Shown piece by piece: positions 1 through 9,075 of a DNA stretch of 64,000 nt. The position numbers were made by a program, and so were the translations under genes. Position 1 is the first letter of the stretch; every line of letters starts with the position of its first letter. Location: positions 439,758-503,757 of the forward strand of contig CAJUDS010000001.1 of the NCBI GenBank assembly GCA_910585345.1. Reading direction: 5' to 3'. The notes under the pieces are model-generated. The model was not told the DNA's origin. It did no database searches and worked only from the letters and a program-made list of their open reading frames with translations. Origin of the DNA: an uncultured Lachnospiraceae bacterium (GTDB taxonomy: Bacteria > Bacillota > Clostridia > Lachnospirales > Lachnospiraceae).

Positions 1-129
1 CAGTTTCATTCCCAATATCTCCCATCATCTTCTGCTGCATATATGAATATATTCTATCATTCCGGTATGTAAAAGTAAACCGAACATTTTCTAAACATTT
101 CTGTCATACTTTTTTAAGAATTTGCATGA

Positions 130-158
130 TTGCATTTTGTCGGAAGCTGTCGTATAAT
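130..158 (+). promoter_or_regulatory. Sigma-A-type promoter of the fused activase gene
   Basis: TTGCAT at 130-135 and TATAAT at 153-158 are separated by 17 bp. This puts the transcription start near 165, with a leader of about 55 nt before the start codon at 221. Bases 1-129 are AT-rich and I see no gene there. Confidence 0.6.
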
Positions 159-220
159 AGTCACGGTTTTTGACCTTATTTCGAATATGTTAATAAATAA
201 GAAGAAAGAGTGATGATTTT

Positions 221-3200
221 ATGAATAACGCTCCTTGTTATCTTGGAATCGATATCGGTTCCACCACAGTGAAAATAGCCATACTGGACGGGGACAATAC
301 AATCCTTTTTTCCGATTACAAAAGACATTTTGCAAATATAAAGGAGACTCTCTCCGCTTTACTGAAAGACGCATATGACAAACTGGGTAACATCGTCCTG
401 CATCCTGTTATTACCGGATCCGGCGGTCTTACGCTGGCAGGCCATCTGCAGATTCCTTTCGTCCAGGAAGTTATCGCAGTCGCCGCTTCCCTGGAAACTT
501 TTGCGCCTAAAACCGACGTCGCAATTGAACTGGGCGGGGAAGACGCCAAGATCATTTATTTTGAGGGCGGTAACGTGGAACAGCGCATGAATGGAATCTG
601 TGCCGGCGGTACAGGTTCTTTTATCGACCAGATGGCCTCTCTGCTGCAGACAGATGCATCCGGTCTCAATGAGTATGCCGGAAATTACCAGTCTTTATAC
701 ACTATTGCGGCGCGCTGCGGCGTATTTGCCAAATCCGACATCCAGCCTCTGATCAACGACGGCGCCACGAAGGAAGATCTGGCGGCTTCTATTTTCCAGG
801 CGGTTGTCAACCAGACAATCAGCGGCCTTGCCTGCGGGAAACCCATACGGGGACATGTGGCGTTTTTGGGAGGTCCCCTTCATTTCCTGCCTGCGTTGAA
901 AAAAGCTTTCATCCGCACACTGAAACTCGACGACGAGCATATCGTCAATACGGACAATTCCCACTTATTCGCCGCCATCGGCTCCGCTCTTAACTATAAA
1001 AGCGACGTGTCCGTATCGATGGCGCAGATGGTGGAAAAGCTCTCTTCCGACATCAAAATGGAGTTTGAAGTCGAGCGTATGGAACCGCTCTTTGCTTCCA
1101 CGGCAGAATATGAAGCCTTCTGCGCCCGCCACAATGCACATCACGTGGAAACCGCAGATCTGAGCGCTTATCAGGGCCGCTGTTATCTCGGTATCGATGC
1201 AGGCAGCACCACAACCAAAATCGCCCTCGTGGGAGAAGACGGCGCGCTGCTTTATTCTTTTTATTCCAACAACAACGGCAGTCCGCTGAAAACCGCCATC
1301 GGCGCACTCAAAGACATTTATGCCAAACTTCCCAAAGGCGTGAAGATTGTCCGCTCCTGCTCCACCGGATACGGAGAAGCATTGATGAAAGCTGCATTTC
1401 TACTTGACGACGGGGAGGTGGAAACCGTAGCGCATTACTATGCCGCCGCATTTTTCAATCCCGATGTAGACTGCATTCTTGACATCGGCGGGCAGGATAT
1501 GAAATGTATCAAGATTAAAAATCAGACCGTTGACAGCGTGCAGTTAAATGAAGCATGCTCCTCCGGCTGCGGCTCCTTTATCGAAACGTTTGCCAAATCG
1601 CTGAATTACAGTGTACAGGATTTCGCGGCAGCCGCACTGTTTGCAGAGCATCCGATCGATCTGGGAACACGCTGCACCGTATTTATGAATTCCAAAGTAA
1701 AACAGGCGCAGAAGGAAGGCGCGCAGGTCTCCGACATTTCAGCCGGTCTGGCCTATTCCGTTATCAAAAACGCGCTGTTTAAAGTGATCAAGGTGTCCGA
1801 TGCCTCGGAACTGGGAAAACACATCGTTGTACAGGGCGGCACCTTTTATAACGATGCAGTGCTGCGCAGTTTTGAAAAAATTGCAGGATGCGAGGCTGTC
1901 CGTCCGGATATCGCAGGTATCATGGGCGCTTTCGGCGCCGCTCTCATCGCACGCGAACGATTCCTGGCGGAAACAGATTACCGGACATCTATGCTGTCCG
2001 TCGAAAAAATCAATACTCTGCAGTTTGAAACAAGCATGGCAAAATGCAGAGGCTGCACAAACAACTGCCGTCTTACCGTCAATAAGTTTACCGGTGGCAG
2101 ACAATATATTTCCGGCAACCGCTGCGAAAGAGGACTGGGAAAAAAGAAAAACGAGCATACTGTGCCGAATTTATATGCCTATAAGCTGCAGCGTGTTTTT
2201 GACTACGAACCGCTGCCCGCAGACCAGGCGCCCCGCGGCAAAGTGGGAATACCAAGGGTGCTGAACATGTACGAAAATTACCCGTTCTGGTTCACTTTTT
2301 TCACGCGGCTTGGCTATCAGGTAGTTCTCTCTCCTGTCTCCACCCGCAAAATATATGAACTCGGTATCGAATCCATTCCCAGCGAATCCGAATGCTATCC
2401 GGCCAAACTGGCCCACGGCCATGTAACATGGCTGCTGCGCCAGGGCATACCGTTTATTTTTTATCCTGCCCTCTTCTACGAGCGCAGCGAATTTGAAGAC
2501 GCAAACAACCATTATAACTGCCCCATTGTGACGTCTTATTCGGAAAATATCAAAAACAACATTGACGAGATCCGCCGGGGAGACGTAGTTTTCCGCAATC
2601 CCTTTCTCTCCTTCCGGGATGTGCACACTGTTACAAACGCCCTTATCAGGGAATTTCCGGAAATCCCCGCAGACGAGATCCGCTCCGCCGCAGCATACGG
2701 CTGGAAAGAACTGGGCAATGCCAGAGAAGACATGCGAAGGAAAGGAGAAGAAACTTTACAATATCTGGAAGAGACAGGCAGACACGGCATCGTGCTTGCA
2801 GGACGTCCCTACCACATTGATCCGGAAATCAACCACGGCATTCCGGAACTGATCACAGGCTATGACATAGCCGTACTGACAGAAGATTCCATCTGTCATC
2901 TTGGCAGACCCCAGCGGCCGCTGATCGTTTCCGACCAGTGGATGTATCATTCCCGCCTGTATGCGGCGGCATCCTATGTGCGCACTACGGAAAACCTGGA
3001 TCTGATCCAGCTCAATTCCTTTGGCTGTGGTCTGGATGCGGTAACCACCGACCAGGTCAGCGACATTTTGTCCGCTTCCGATAAAATCTATACATGCCTG
3101 AAAATCGACGAAGTAAATAATCTGGGGGCTGCCAGAATCAGAGTCCGTTCTCTGCTTTCCGCACTGCGCGTCAGAGAGCAGAAAGGAACAAAGCGGCAGA

Positions 3201-4483
3201 TACGCTCCACCGCGGTACAAAAGATTGCTTTCACAGAAGAAATGCGGAAAGAATATACGATTCTCTGTCCGCAGATGTCTCCTATCCATTTTGAACTGCT
3301 GGAAGCCGCTATCAACAAATGCGGTTACCATCTGGAGGTGCTCCCGAACGACAATAAGCACGCGGTGGATATGGGGCTCAAATATGTCAACAACGATGCC
3401 TGCTACCCTTCTCTTATGGTAGTGGGACAGATTATGGAAGCGCTGCACTCCGGCAGATATGATCTGCACAAAGTGGCCGTGATCATAAGCCAGACGGGCG
3501 GCGGCTGCCGTGCCACCAACTATATCGGCTTTATACGCCGTGCGCTGCAGAAGGCCGGTATGGAACAGGTTCCTGTTATTTCTCTGAATCTGGCAGGTAT
3601 TGAAAGCAATCCCGGTTTCCATATCAATGCGGCGCTGCTCACAAGGGCTGCCTATGCGGCGCTGCTCGGCGACGTCCTCATGCGGTGCCTCTACCGGATG
3701 CGTCCTTATGAAAAAGAGGCCGGTTCAGCCAATGCGCTGCACCGAAAATGGGCCGATGCCTGCAAGCGCTTTGTAACGGCCAAATATCCCTCCTACTTCC
3801 GTTTCAGCCGGCTTTGCAGAGATATCATCCACGATTTTGATACGCTGCCCGTTACCGGCCAAAAGAAGCCCCGGGTCGGCATCGTCGGGGAAATCCTTGT
3901 TAAATTCATGCCCGCCGCCAATAATTATCTGGTAGATCTTTTGGAAACGGAAGGCGCGGAAGCCGTAGTGCCCGATCTGCTGGATTTTATGCTCTACTGC
4001 TTCTATAATCAGGTATATAAAGCAGAAAACCTCGGCACGGACAAAAAGGCCGCAAGACTGTCCACACTGGGTATCCGCACGCTCATGTTCCTGCGCAGGC
4101 CGGCGGCAAAGGCCTTCCGGCAAAGCAGGCATTTCTCCCCGCCTGCCAATATCTATGAGCTGGCCGGTTATGCAAAACCCATCGTCTCTATCGGCAACCA
4201 GACAGGAGAAGGCTGGTTCCTCACTGGGGAAATGATGGAATTGATCCACAGCGGCGTACGCAATATCGTCTGTGCACAGCCTTTCGGCTGCCTGCCAAAC
4301 CATGTGGTAGGGAAAGGCGTCATCAAAGAACTGCGCCGTCTCTATCCGGCATCCAATATCGTGGCCATCGATTACGATCCGGGCGCCAGTGAAGTGAACC
4401 AGCTCAACAGAATCAAGCTGATGCTGTCCACGGCGCACAAGAATTTGAAAAAAGAGACAGAGGCAGAAGCGGCAAATCAATAA
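221..4483 (+). CDS. Fused 2-hydroxyacyl-CoA dehydratase activase / DUF2229 protein
   Basis: A 1420-residue protein of the BadF/BadG/BcrA/BcrD (HgdC-type) activase family. Two ASKHA ATPase modules lie in tandem. The first starts at GIDIGSTT (residue about 9) with Cys-bearing motifs NGICAGGTGSF and AARCGVF. The second starts at GIDAGSTT (about 320) with EACSSGCGSF and TRCTVF. In HgdC-type activases these cysteines hold a [4Fe-4S] cluster at a dimer interface and ATP hydrolysis drives electron transfer to a dehydratase. A Cys-rich segment (CRGCTNNC, about 610) follows, then a DUF2229-type region (about 675-900) and a C-terminal part (about 1010-1400) resembling the HgdB dehydratase fold. The protein is therefore a likely self-contained activase/partner fusion. 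Such roughly 1400-residue fusions are known in Clostridia, but the substrate is not. The gene is single, with its own promoter and a terminator directly after the stop. The purine-rich AAGAAAGAG upstream serves as ribosome binding site. Confidence 0.85.
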   Translation: MNNAPCYLGIDIGSTTVKIAILDGDNTILFSDYKRHFANIKETLSALLKDAYDKLGNIVLHPVITGSGGLTLAGHLQIPFVQEVIAVAASLETFAPKTDVAIELGGEDAKIIYFEGGNVEQRMNGICAGGTGSFIDQMASLLQTDASGLNEYAGNYQSLYTIAARCGVFAKSDIQPLINDGATKEDLAASIFQAVVNQTISGLACGKPIRGHVAFLGGPLHFLPALKKAFIRTLKLDDEHIVNTDNSHLFAAIGSALNYKSDVSVSMAQMVEKLSSDIKMEFEVERMEPLFASTAEYEAFCARHNAHHVETADLSAYQGRCYLGIDAGSTTTKIALVGEDGALLYSFYSNNNGSPLKTAIGALKDIYAKLPKGVKIVRSCSTGYGEALMKAAFLLDDGEVETVAHYYAAAFFNPDVDCILDIGGQDMKCIKIKNQTVDSVQLNEACSSGCGSFIETFAKSLNYSVQDFAAAALFAEHPIDLGTRCTVFMNSKVKQAQKEGAQVSDISAGLAYSVIKNALFKVIKVSDASELGKHIVVQGGTFYNDAVLRSFEKIAGCEAVRPDIAGIMGAFGAALIARERFLAETDYRTSMLSVEKINTLQFETSMAKCRGCTNNCRLTVNKFTGGRQYISGNRCERGLGKKKNEHTVPNLYAYKLQRVFDYEPLPADQAPRGKVGIPRVLNMYENYPFWFTFFTRLGYQVVLSPVSTRKIYELGIESIPSESECYPAKLAHGHVTWLLRQGIPFIFYPALFYERSEFEDANNHYNCPIVTSYSENIKNNIDEIRRGDVVFRNPFLSFRDVHTVTNALIREFPEIPADEIRSAAAYGWKELGNAREDMRRKGEETLQYLEETGRHGIVLAGRPYHIDPEINHGIPELITGYDIAVLTEDSICHLGRPQRPLIVSDQWMYHSRLYAAASYVRTTENLDLIQLNSFGCGLDAVTTDQVSDILSASDKIYTCLKIDEVNNLGAARIRVRSLLSALRVREQKGTKRQIRSTAVQKIAFTEEMRKEYTILCPQMSPIHFELLEAAINKCGYHLEVLPNDNKHAVDMGLKYVNNDACYPSLMVVGQIMEALHSGRYDLHKVAVIISQTGGGCRATNYIGFIRRALQKAGMEQVPVISLNLAGIESNPGFHINAALLTRAAYAALLGDVLMRCLYRMRPYEKEAGSANALHRKWADACKRFVTAKYPSYFRFSRLCRDIIHDFDTLPVTGQKKPRVGIVGEILVKFMPAANNYLVDLLETEGAEAVVPDLLDFMLYCFYNQVYKAENLGTDKKAARLSTLGIRTLMFLRRPAAKAFRQSRHFSPPANIYELAGYAKPIVSIGNQTGEGWFLTGEMMELIHSGVRNIVCAQPFGCLPNHVVGKGVIKELRRLYPASNIVAIDYDPGASEVNQLNRIKLMLSTAHKNLKKETEAEAANQ

Positions 4484-4486
4484 GAG

Positions 4487-4533
4487 CGGCACAAAAAAAG
4501 AATTTCGGTTCGCGAAATTCTTTTTTTGTGCCG
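4487..4533. terminator. Bidirectional terminator between the activase gene and leuD
   Basis: A near-perfect inverted repeat (about 21-bp arms around a short loop). The arms carry runs of seven A and seven T, so it can end transcription of both convergent genes. Confidence 0.85.
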
Positions 4534-4545
4534 TAAATGTATCCT

Positions 4546-5040
4546 CTAATCCGCCTCTTTCCGGTTGATATAATTGATCAGCCCTTCCGCAGCAATGATC
4601 TTCTGCATAAACGCCGGAAACGCCTGCCCTTTATACGACGCGCCTTTCGTTACATCCGTAATGACGCCGCTGTCAAAATCAATCTCCACCACATCGCCCG
4701 CCTCAATCGCTTTTGCCGCCTCCGGGCATTCAATAATAGGAAGTCCGATATTGATAGCATTACGGTAAAAAATTCTTGCAAACGTCTCTGCAATTACACA
4801 GCTCACCCCGGCCGCTTTGATGGCGAGCGGCGCATGTTCCCGCGAAGAGCCGCAGCCAAAATTTTTATTGGCTACTATGATATCTCCCTTATTCACTTTT
4901 TTTATGAAGTCCTTGTCAATATCCTCCATGCAGTGGACTGCGAGCTCCGCCGGGTCGGAAGAATTTAAGTATCTTGCCGGAATAATTACATCCGTATCCA
5001 CATTGTCTCCATATTTAAATACACTGCCTTTTGCTCTCAT
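4546..5040 (-). CDS. leuD: 3-isopropylmalate dehydratase small subunit
   Basis: A 164-residue small subunit of isopropylmalate isomerase, which converts 2- to 3-isopropylmalate in leucine biosynthesis. It carries the aconitase swivel-domain signatures FKYGDNVDTDVIIPARYLN near the N-terminus and NFGCGSSREHAPLAI in the middle. The full length matches the archaeal/clostridial LeuD type. I chose the ATG at 5040 because GGAGG lies just upstream. The alternative upstream ATG at 5061 would place that Shine-Dalgarno sequence inside the gene. It lies directly downstream of leuC, whose stop codon overlaps the leuD ribosome binding site, so the two are probably translationally coupled. Confidence 0.95.
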   Translation of the reverse strand: MRAKGSVFKYGDNVDTDVIIPARYLNSSDPAELAVHCMEDIDKDFIKKVNKGDIIVANKNFGCGSSREHAPLAIKAAGVSCVIAETFARIFYRNAINIGLPIIECPEAAKAIEAGDVVEIDFDSGVITDVTKGASYKGQAFPAFMQKIIAAEGLINYINRKEAD

Positions 5041-5053
5041 CTCTTTTTCCTCC

Positions 5054-6319
5054 TCACGCAAGCTCTTCCGGTCCGGAAATCTTTCCTGTCACCGCGCTGG
5101 CCGCCGCTACCGCCGGGCTGGCCAAATATACTTCCGAGTCTACATGTCCCATACGTCCCACAAAATTACGGTTGGTTGTCGATACACACCGCTCTCCTGC
5201 CGCCAGAATACCCATATATCCCCCAAGACACGGCCCGCATGTCGGCGTACTGACAACAGCCCCCGCTTCAATGAAGGTCTTTAACAACCCCTCTTCCATT
5301 GCCTGCAGGTAAACTGCCTGTGTGGCAGGAAGAATAATGCATCGTACGCCTTTTGCAACGCGTCTGCCCGCCAGCACCCTGGCCGCAATACGCATATCAT
5401 CCAGCCTGCCGTTGGTACAGGAGCCGATCACGACCTGGTCAATCTTCACCTCCTGCGTAATCTCGTCAATGGTCCTCGTGTTTTCCGGAAGATGCGGGAA
5501 TGCAATCGTCGGACGCAGACCCGCCAGATCAATCGTATATTCCGCTTCATACGCTGCATCTCCATCCGCCTCATAAACCGTATACGGTTTTGTAGAATGC
5601 GCTTTCATGTAGGCAGCCGCCTTCTCATCAACAGGAAAAATACCGTTTTTACCACCCGCTTCAATTGCCATATTGGCAATGGTAAACCGATCGTCCATAG
5701 AGAGATTCGCTATTCCGTCTCCCACAAATTCCATCGACTTGTACAACGCCCCGTCCACGCCGATCATACCGATGATATGCAAAATCACATCCTTGCCGCT
5801 GACCCAGGCCGACGGCTTCCCTGTCAGGTTGAAACGGACAGCGGACGGCACTTTAAACCATGCTTTTCCCGTCGCCATGCCGGCAGCCATATCTGTGCTC
5901 CCCACACCCGTGGAAAACGCGCCCAGAGCCCCATAGGTACAGGTGTGGGAATCCGCGCCTATGATCACGTCTCCCGCCACCGTCAACCCCTTTTCAGGCA
6001 GGAGCGCATGTTCTATCCCCATTTCGCCCACTTCAAAATAATTGGTGATTTGATTGCGATAAGCAAATTCCCTCACACATTTACAGTGTTCCGCCGATTT
6101 GATATCTTTATTGGGCACAAAATGATCCGGTACAAGCGCAATTTTATCCCGGTCAAAAACCCCCTCGCCGTGTATTTTTTCCATTTCCTTAATTGCCACC
6201 GGACTTGTAATATCGTTTCCCAGCACAAGATCAAGCTGTGCCTCAATCAATTGTCCGGCCTCCACCTGCTCCAGACCGGCATGCGCAGCAAGAATCTTCT
6301 GCGTCATTGTCATTCCCAT
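5054..6319 (-). CDS. leuC: 3-isopropylmalate dehydratase large subunit
   Basis: A 421-residue large subunit carrying the [4Fe-4S] cluster of isopropylmalate isomerase. Cluster-binding cysteines are visible in VIGSCTNGR and in TPTCGPCLGG, and the substrate-region motif GADSHTCTYGALGAFSTGVG is present. The length fits the short LeuC class that pairs with a separate 160-170-residue LeuD. The ATG at 6319 is preceded by AGGAGG at 8 nt. The gene is the first of a leuCD pair and is divergent from a LysR-family regulator. The 256-bp spacer holds paired dyads that could be regulator sites. Confidence 0.95.
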   Translation of the reverse strand: MGMTMTQKILAAHAGLEQVEAGQLIEAQLDLVLGNDITSPVAIKEMEKIHGEGVFDRDKIALVPDHFVPNKDIKSAEHCKCVREFAYRNQITNYFEVGEMGIEHALLPEKGLTVAGDVIIGADSHTCTYGALGAFSTGVGSTDMAAGMATGKAWFKVPSAVRFNLTGKPSAWVSGKDVILHIIGMIGVDGALYKSMEFVGDGIANLSMDDRFTIANMAIEAGGKNGIFPVDEKAAAYMKAHSTKPYTVYEADGDAAYEAEYTIDLAGLRPTIAFPHLPENTRTIDEITQEVKIDQVVIGSCTNGRLDDMRIAARVLAGRRVAKGVRCIILPATQAVYLQAMEEGLLKTFIEAGAVVSTPTCGPCLGGYMGILAAGERCVSTTNRNFVGRMGHVDSEVYLASPAVAAASAVTGKISGPEELA

Positions 6320-6454
6320 CTTTTCGACCTCCTGATTCTTTTCTTAAAATGATATGTATTCCCACAGGCAGCAGACCAGCAGCCGCTCCCGCACGGGTGT
6401 TTGCTTTTATCCTACCACATCCGCAATTTCTTTCCCAATAGCATTTATTCATAT

Positions 6455-6498
6455 TTACTATAACTATTTTTTATGATATATTCTGATAGTATAACTAT
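6455..6498. promoter_or_regulatory. Candidate LysR binding sites in the leuC/lysR divergent promoter
   Basis: ATAGTATAACTAT at 6486-6498 is a perfect dyad (ATAGT-N3-ACTAT). A related half-conserved copy, TTACTATAACTAT, lies at 6455-6467. The centres are 31 bp apart, about three helical turns, as in the recognition and activation sites of LysR regulators. Assignment to the adjacent regulator is inference. Confidence 0.45.
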
Positions 6499-6575
6499 AG
6501 GAACCTTCATCAGGAAACTGACTGTACCGTTTCCTGTCAATACACAGGCATATAAAAATCACGGGACAATTTCGT

Positions 6576-7487
6576 ATGGAAAATAACCTCAATTTATACT
6601 ATGTTTTTTATACGGTAGCAAAATGCGGCAATATATCCACTGCAGCGAGCCGGCTCTTTATCAGTCAGCCTGCCATCAGCAAATCCATCTCCAAACTGGA
6701 ACAGAATCTGGAAGTCACACTTTTTCACCGCAGCTCCCGGGGCGTTACGCTCACACAGGAAGGCGAACTGCTCTTTCAGCAGGCAGAGACCGCATTTACC
6801 GCCATCAGGCAGGGAGAAGAACAGCTCCGCAGAATGAGCGAACTTGGAATCGGGCATCTCTCCATCGGCGCCAGCGCTACGCTTTGCCGCTATGTCCTCC
6901 TGCCTTATCTAAAAAATTTTATCCAGACACATCCGCACATTAAGATTTCCATCTCCTGCCAGTCAAGCTCTCAGACAATCTGCGACCTGGAAAACAGAAG
7001 CCTTGATATCGGTCTGATTGGCGGGCCAATCCGCACCGGAAAGCTGCATTTCTATCCTTTGAAAGAGATCCAGGATATTTTTGTCACCACCAAAAGCTAC
7101 CTGAACAATCTCAGAAAACGCATGGACATCGGTCACTCCCGCAGTTCCCTGTCTGTTTATTCCCAGGCCACGCTCATTCTTCTGGATAAAGACAATCTTA
7201 CCAGGCAGTATGTCGATGCCTATTTAAGCAGAGACCTGGTAGAAAACGACCGCTTAATCGAAGTAACGACAATGGATCTGCTCATAGAACTTGCAAAAAT
7301 CGACCTGGGCGTGGCCTGTGTTATTTCTGATTTCGTGAAAAAGGAGCTTGCAGACGGAATCCTGATCCGTCTGAAGCCCCCCGCCGTCATCCCAAAGCGG
7401 AAAATCGGCTTCGCCTTCCATGAAAACAATGTGTCGAATGAAGCCGTAAACGAATTTTTAGAATGCATCCGTCACTGCAGCTTTTGA
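6576..7487 (+). CDS. LysR-family transcriptional regulator
   Basis: A 303-residue regulator with an N-terminal winged helix-turn-helix at residues 5-62 (AASRLFISQPAISKSISKLE). A type 2 periplasmic-binding-like effector domain follows (about 92-300). Position and orientation suggest control of leuCD, with an isopropylmalate-pathway metabolite as possible co-inducer, but neither is shown by the sequence. The Shine-Dalgarno sequence is weak (GGGACAA), consistent with low expression. Its 3' end overlaps the convergent lactonase gene by 16 bp. Confidence 0.88.
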   Translation: MENNLNLYYVFYTVAKCGNISTAASRLFISQPAISKSISKLEQNLEVTLFHRSSRGVTLTQEGELLFQQAETAFTAIRQGEEQLRRMSELGIGHLSIGASATLCRYVLLPYLKNFIQTHPHIKISISCQSSSQTICDLENRSLDIGLIGGPIRTGKLHFYPLKEIQDIFVTTKSYLNNLRKRMDIGHSRSSLSVYSQATLILLDKDNLTRQYVDAYLSRDLVENDRLIEVTTMDLLIELAKIDLGVACVISDFVKKELADGILIRLKPPAVIPKRKIGFAFHENNVSNEAVNEFLECIRHCSF

Positions 7488-8536
7488 AAAATCACACAGT
7501 TCGGCCTGTCCACCGGAATCTCCTTTCCGTTCATTACAATCAGTCCGGCTTCCAGATCCACACTGAAAAACGTCATCGTGTTAGACTCGTGATTCAGCGA
7601 TACAATATGGCGCAGATCGGGGAAGAAATTTGCATCTTTCGGATAGTCTCCGCTGATCGGCAGACAGAGTACCTTATCCAGCTCTCCTGTATCATGGTTT
7701 ACCCGGTAGACAACCACACTGTTGTCTCCTGCATTGGAGCTGATCAGATAATTATCATCCAGAGAAAAATTCAGCGTGCAGGCCGCAGAGCCGCCCGCAT
7801 GATAATCATTTAGTGTGGAAACTGTCTGAATCTTTTCAAACTCCGGATTCCCCTTTACTTCCTTATAGCTGTATACGTCAATGATATTCTTTAATTCGTG
7901 GACAATATAAAGGAATTTGCCGTCTTTTGTAAATTTTACATGACGGGGCGCAGATTCTATCTCACTGCGGATTACGTCAATCAGCTTCACTTCGCCCGTT
8001 TTGTCGTTAAACCGGTACACATTGACATGATCCATGCCAAGATCCGCCGCCAGAAGATATTTATTGTCCCTTGTCATCTTCACGCAGCTGATATGCGGCC
8101 TGAAATTACGCTCTGCAATGCTCCCCAGTCCTTTGTGAAAGATCTCGTCTGTGACTTCGCCAATACCGCCGTCCTCCCGCAGCCGCAGCACAGTCAGTTT
8201 TCCGTCATGATATCCCGCTACAAACAAATAGGCGTCCTCGTAATCCGTTGACAGATAACATCCCCGCATTCCGTTAATGGACGCATGGTTGACTACTTCC
8301 AGCTCTCCGGTGGCAGGATCAATCTTATATGCCTCCACACCAGTATCGGTAATGGAATATAAAAATTTCTGATTATGTGAAATCGTCACATAGGATGAAT
8401 TGGTGATCATAACCTGATCTTTTTCTATAAATCTGCCATTTTCCATATCCACATCATAGATTTTAATGCCATGGGCGTCTCCCCGCGTCGTATAAGTGGA
8501 CACATAAGCAACATATCTGTCATTCATCGTTCCCAT
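7472..8536 (-). CDS. Lactonase-family seven-bladed beta-propeller protein (6-phosphogluconolactonase-like)
   Basis: A 354-residue cytoplasmic protein with no signal peptide. It is built of repeated propeller blades (YVAYVSTYT, NQKFLYSITDTG, YLFVAGYHDGKL, KYLLAADLGMDHVNVYRF, KFLYIVHELKNIIDVYSY), the pattern of the YbhE/Pgl lactonase family. These enzymes hydrolyse 6-phosphogluconolactone or related sugar lactones. The substrate cannot be fixed from sequence, and there is no pentose-phosphate neighbour. The start at 8536 is supported by GGAGG at 8 nt. A second ATG three codons in is also possible. The gene is monocistronic and convergent with the LysR gene. Confidence 0.8.
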   Translation of the reverse strand: MGTMNDRYVAYVSTYTTRGDAHGIKIYDVDMENGRFIEKDQVMITNSSYVTISHNQKFLYSITDTGVEAYKIDPATGELEVVNHASINGMRGCYLSTDYEDAYLFVAGYHDGKLTVLRLREDGGIGEVTDEIFHKGLGSIAERNFRPHISCVKMTRDNKYLLAADLGMDHVNVYRFNDKTGEVKLIDVIRSEIESAPRHVKFTKDGKFLYIVHELKNIIDVYSYKEVKGNPEFEKIQTVSTLNDYHAGGSAACTLNFSLDDNYLISSNAGDNSVVVYRVNHDTGELDKVLCLPISGDYPKDANFFPDLRHIVSLNHESNTMTFFSVDLEAGLIVMNGKEIPVDRPNCVIFQKLQ

Positions 8537-8568
8537 TCTATTCGCCTCCGCTCTTCTCGTTAACGCTT

Positions 8569-8597
8569 ATTATAACATGTTCTTTTTTCCGCCTCAA
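8569..8597 (-). promoter_or_regulatory. Promoter of the lactonase gene
   Basis: On the minus strand, TTGAGG (8592-8597) and TATAAT (8569-8574) are spaced 17 bp apart, just ahead of the GGAGG and ATG of the lactonase gene. Confidence 0.6.
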
Positions 8598-8643
8598 TAC
8601 CTGCTCCGATTTTTCCTATGACAAACACATGAAGGAACAGGTT

Positions 8644-8852
8644 CTGCGCAGTTTTCAGATAAAAGAACTTGTCAGGATTTCGCAAGATAAATCATTCACA
8701 CACCGGGCAAAAGTACAATTTCGCGAATTTGTATGCCATTTTCGGACAAGGATGTCCGCCACTGTCATACAAATTTGCGAAAACTGTCTTTTTTACGGTG
8801 CATGTCATTGATTTATTTTGCAAAATCGAAAGTAAAGTATTGTCCTGAAAAA
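8644..8852. repeat. Repeat A, copy 1 (long imperfect hairpin element)
   Basis: About 209 bp, nearly identical to 37011-37227. The left end CTGCGCAGTTTTCAG is the inverted counterpart of the right end of copy 2. In copy 1 the last TGCGCAG of the right end is missing. An inner dyad (CGCGAATTTGTATG against CATACAAATTTGCG) surrounds the small palindrome GACAAGGATGTC. The whole element would fold into one long stem as RNA or single-stranded DNA. It fills most of the 540-bp gap before the carboxypeptidase gene. The rest of that gap shows no convincing gene. Confidence 0.85.
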
Positions 8853-9075
8853 CCGGTTCCCGATGTCCATAAAATGTTAACACATACGTTTGCCGTGCCA
8901 TTTTTCCCGGGACAAATCTATACTCCACGGAACATTGCATCTGTTTCCCAGTCGATTCGCCGCAAGGTATTCCTTTCCGGAGATAATTCTGCTATAGTAT
9001 TGCTGTTGTCTGTTGCGCCATCTAACTGTGACAATAACAGATGATAATACACGTCAAACAGGAGAATACAGAGCG

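Noticed and set aside
2756..3622. 288-codon minus-strand ORF
   Set aside because: Antisense to the activase gene, whose motifs run through the region.
5492..6352. 286-codon plus-strand ORF
   Set aside because: Antisense to leuC, whose identity is secure. Composition is typical of a shadow frame.
8692..8940. Minus-strand ORF in repeat A whose C-terminal part also occurs at 37059-37382
   Set aside because: The protein identity only reflects DNA identity of the repeat. There is no ribosome binding site and the ORF crosses strong palindromes.
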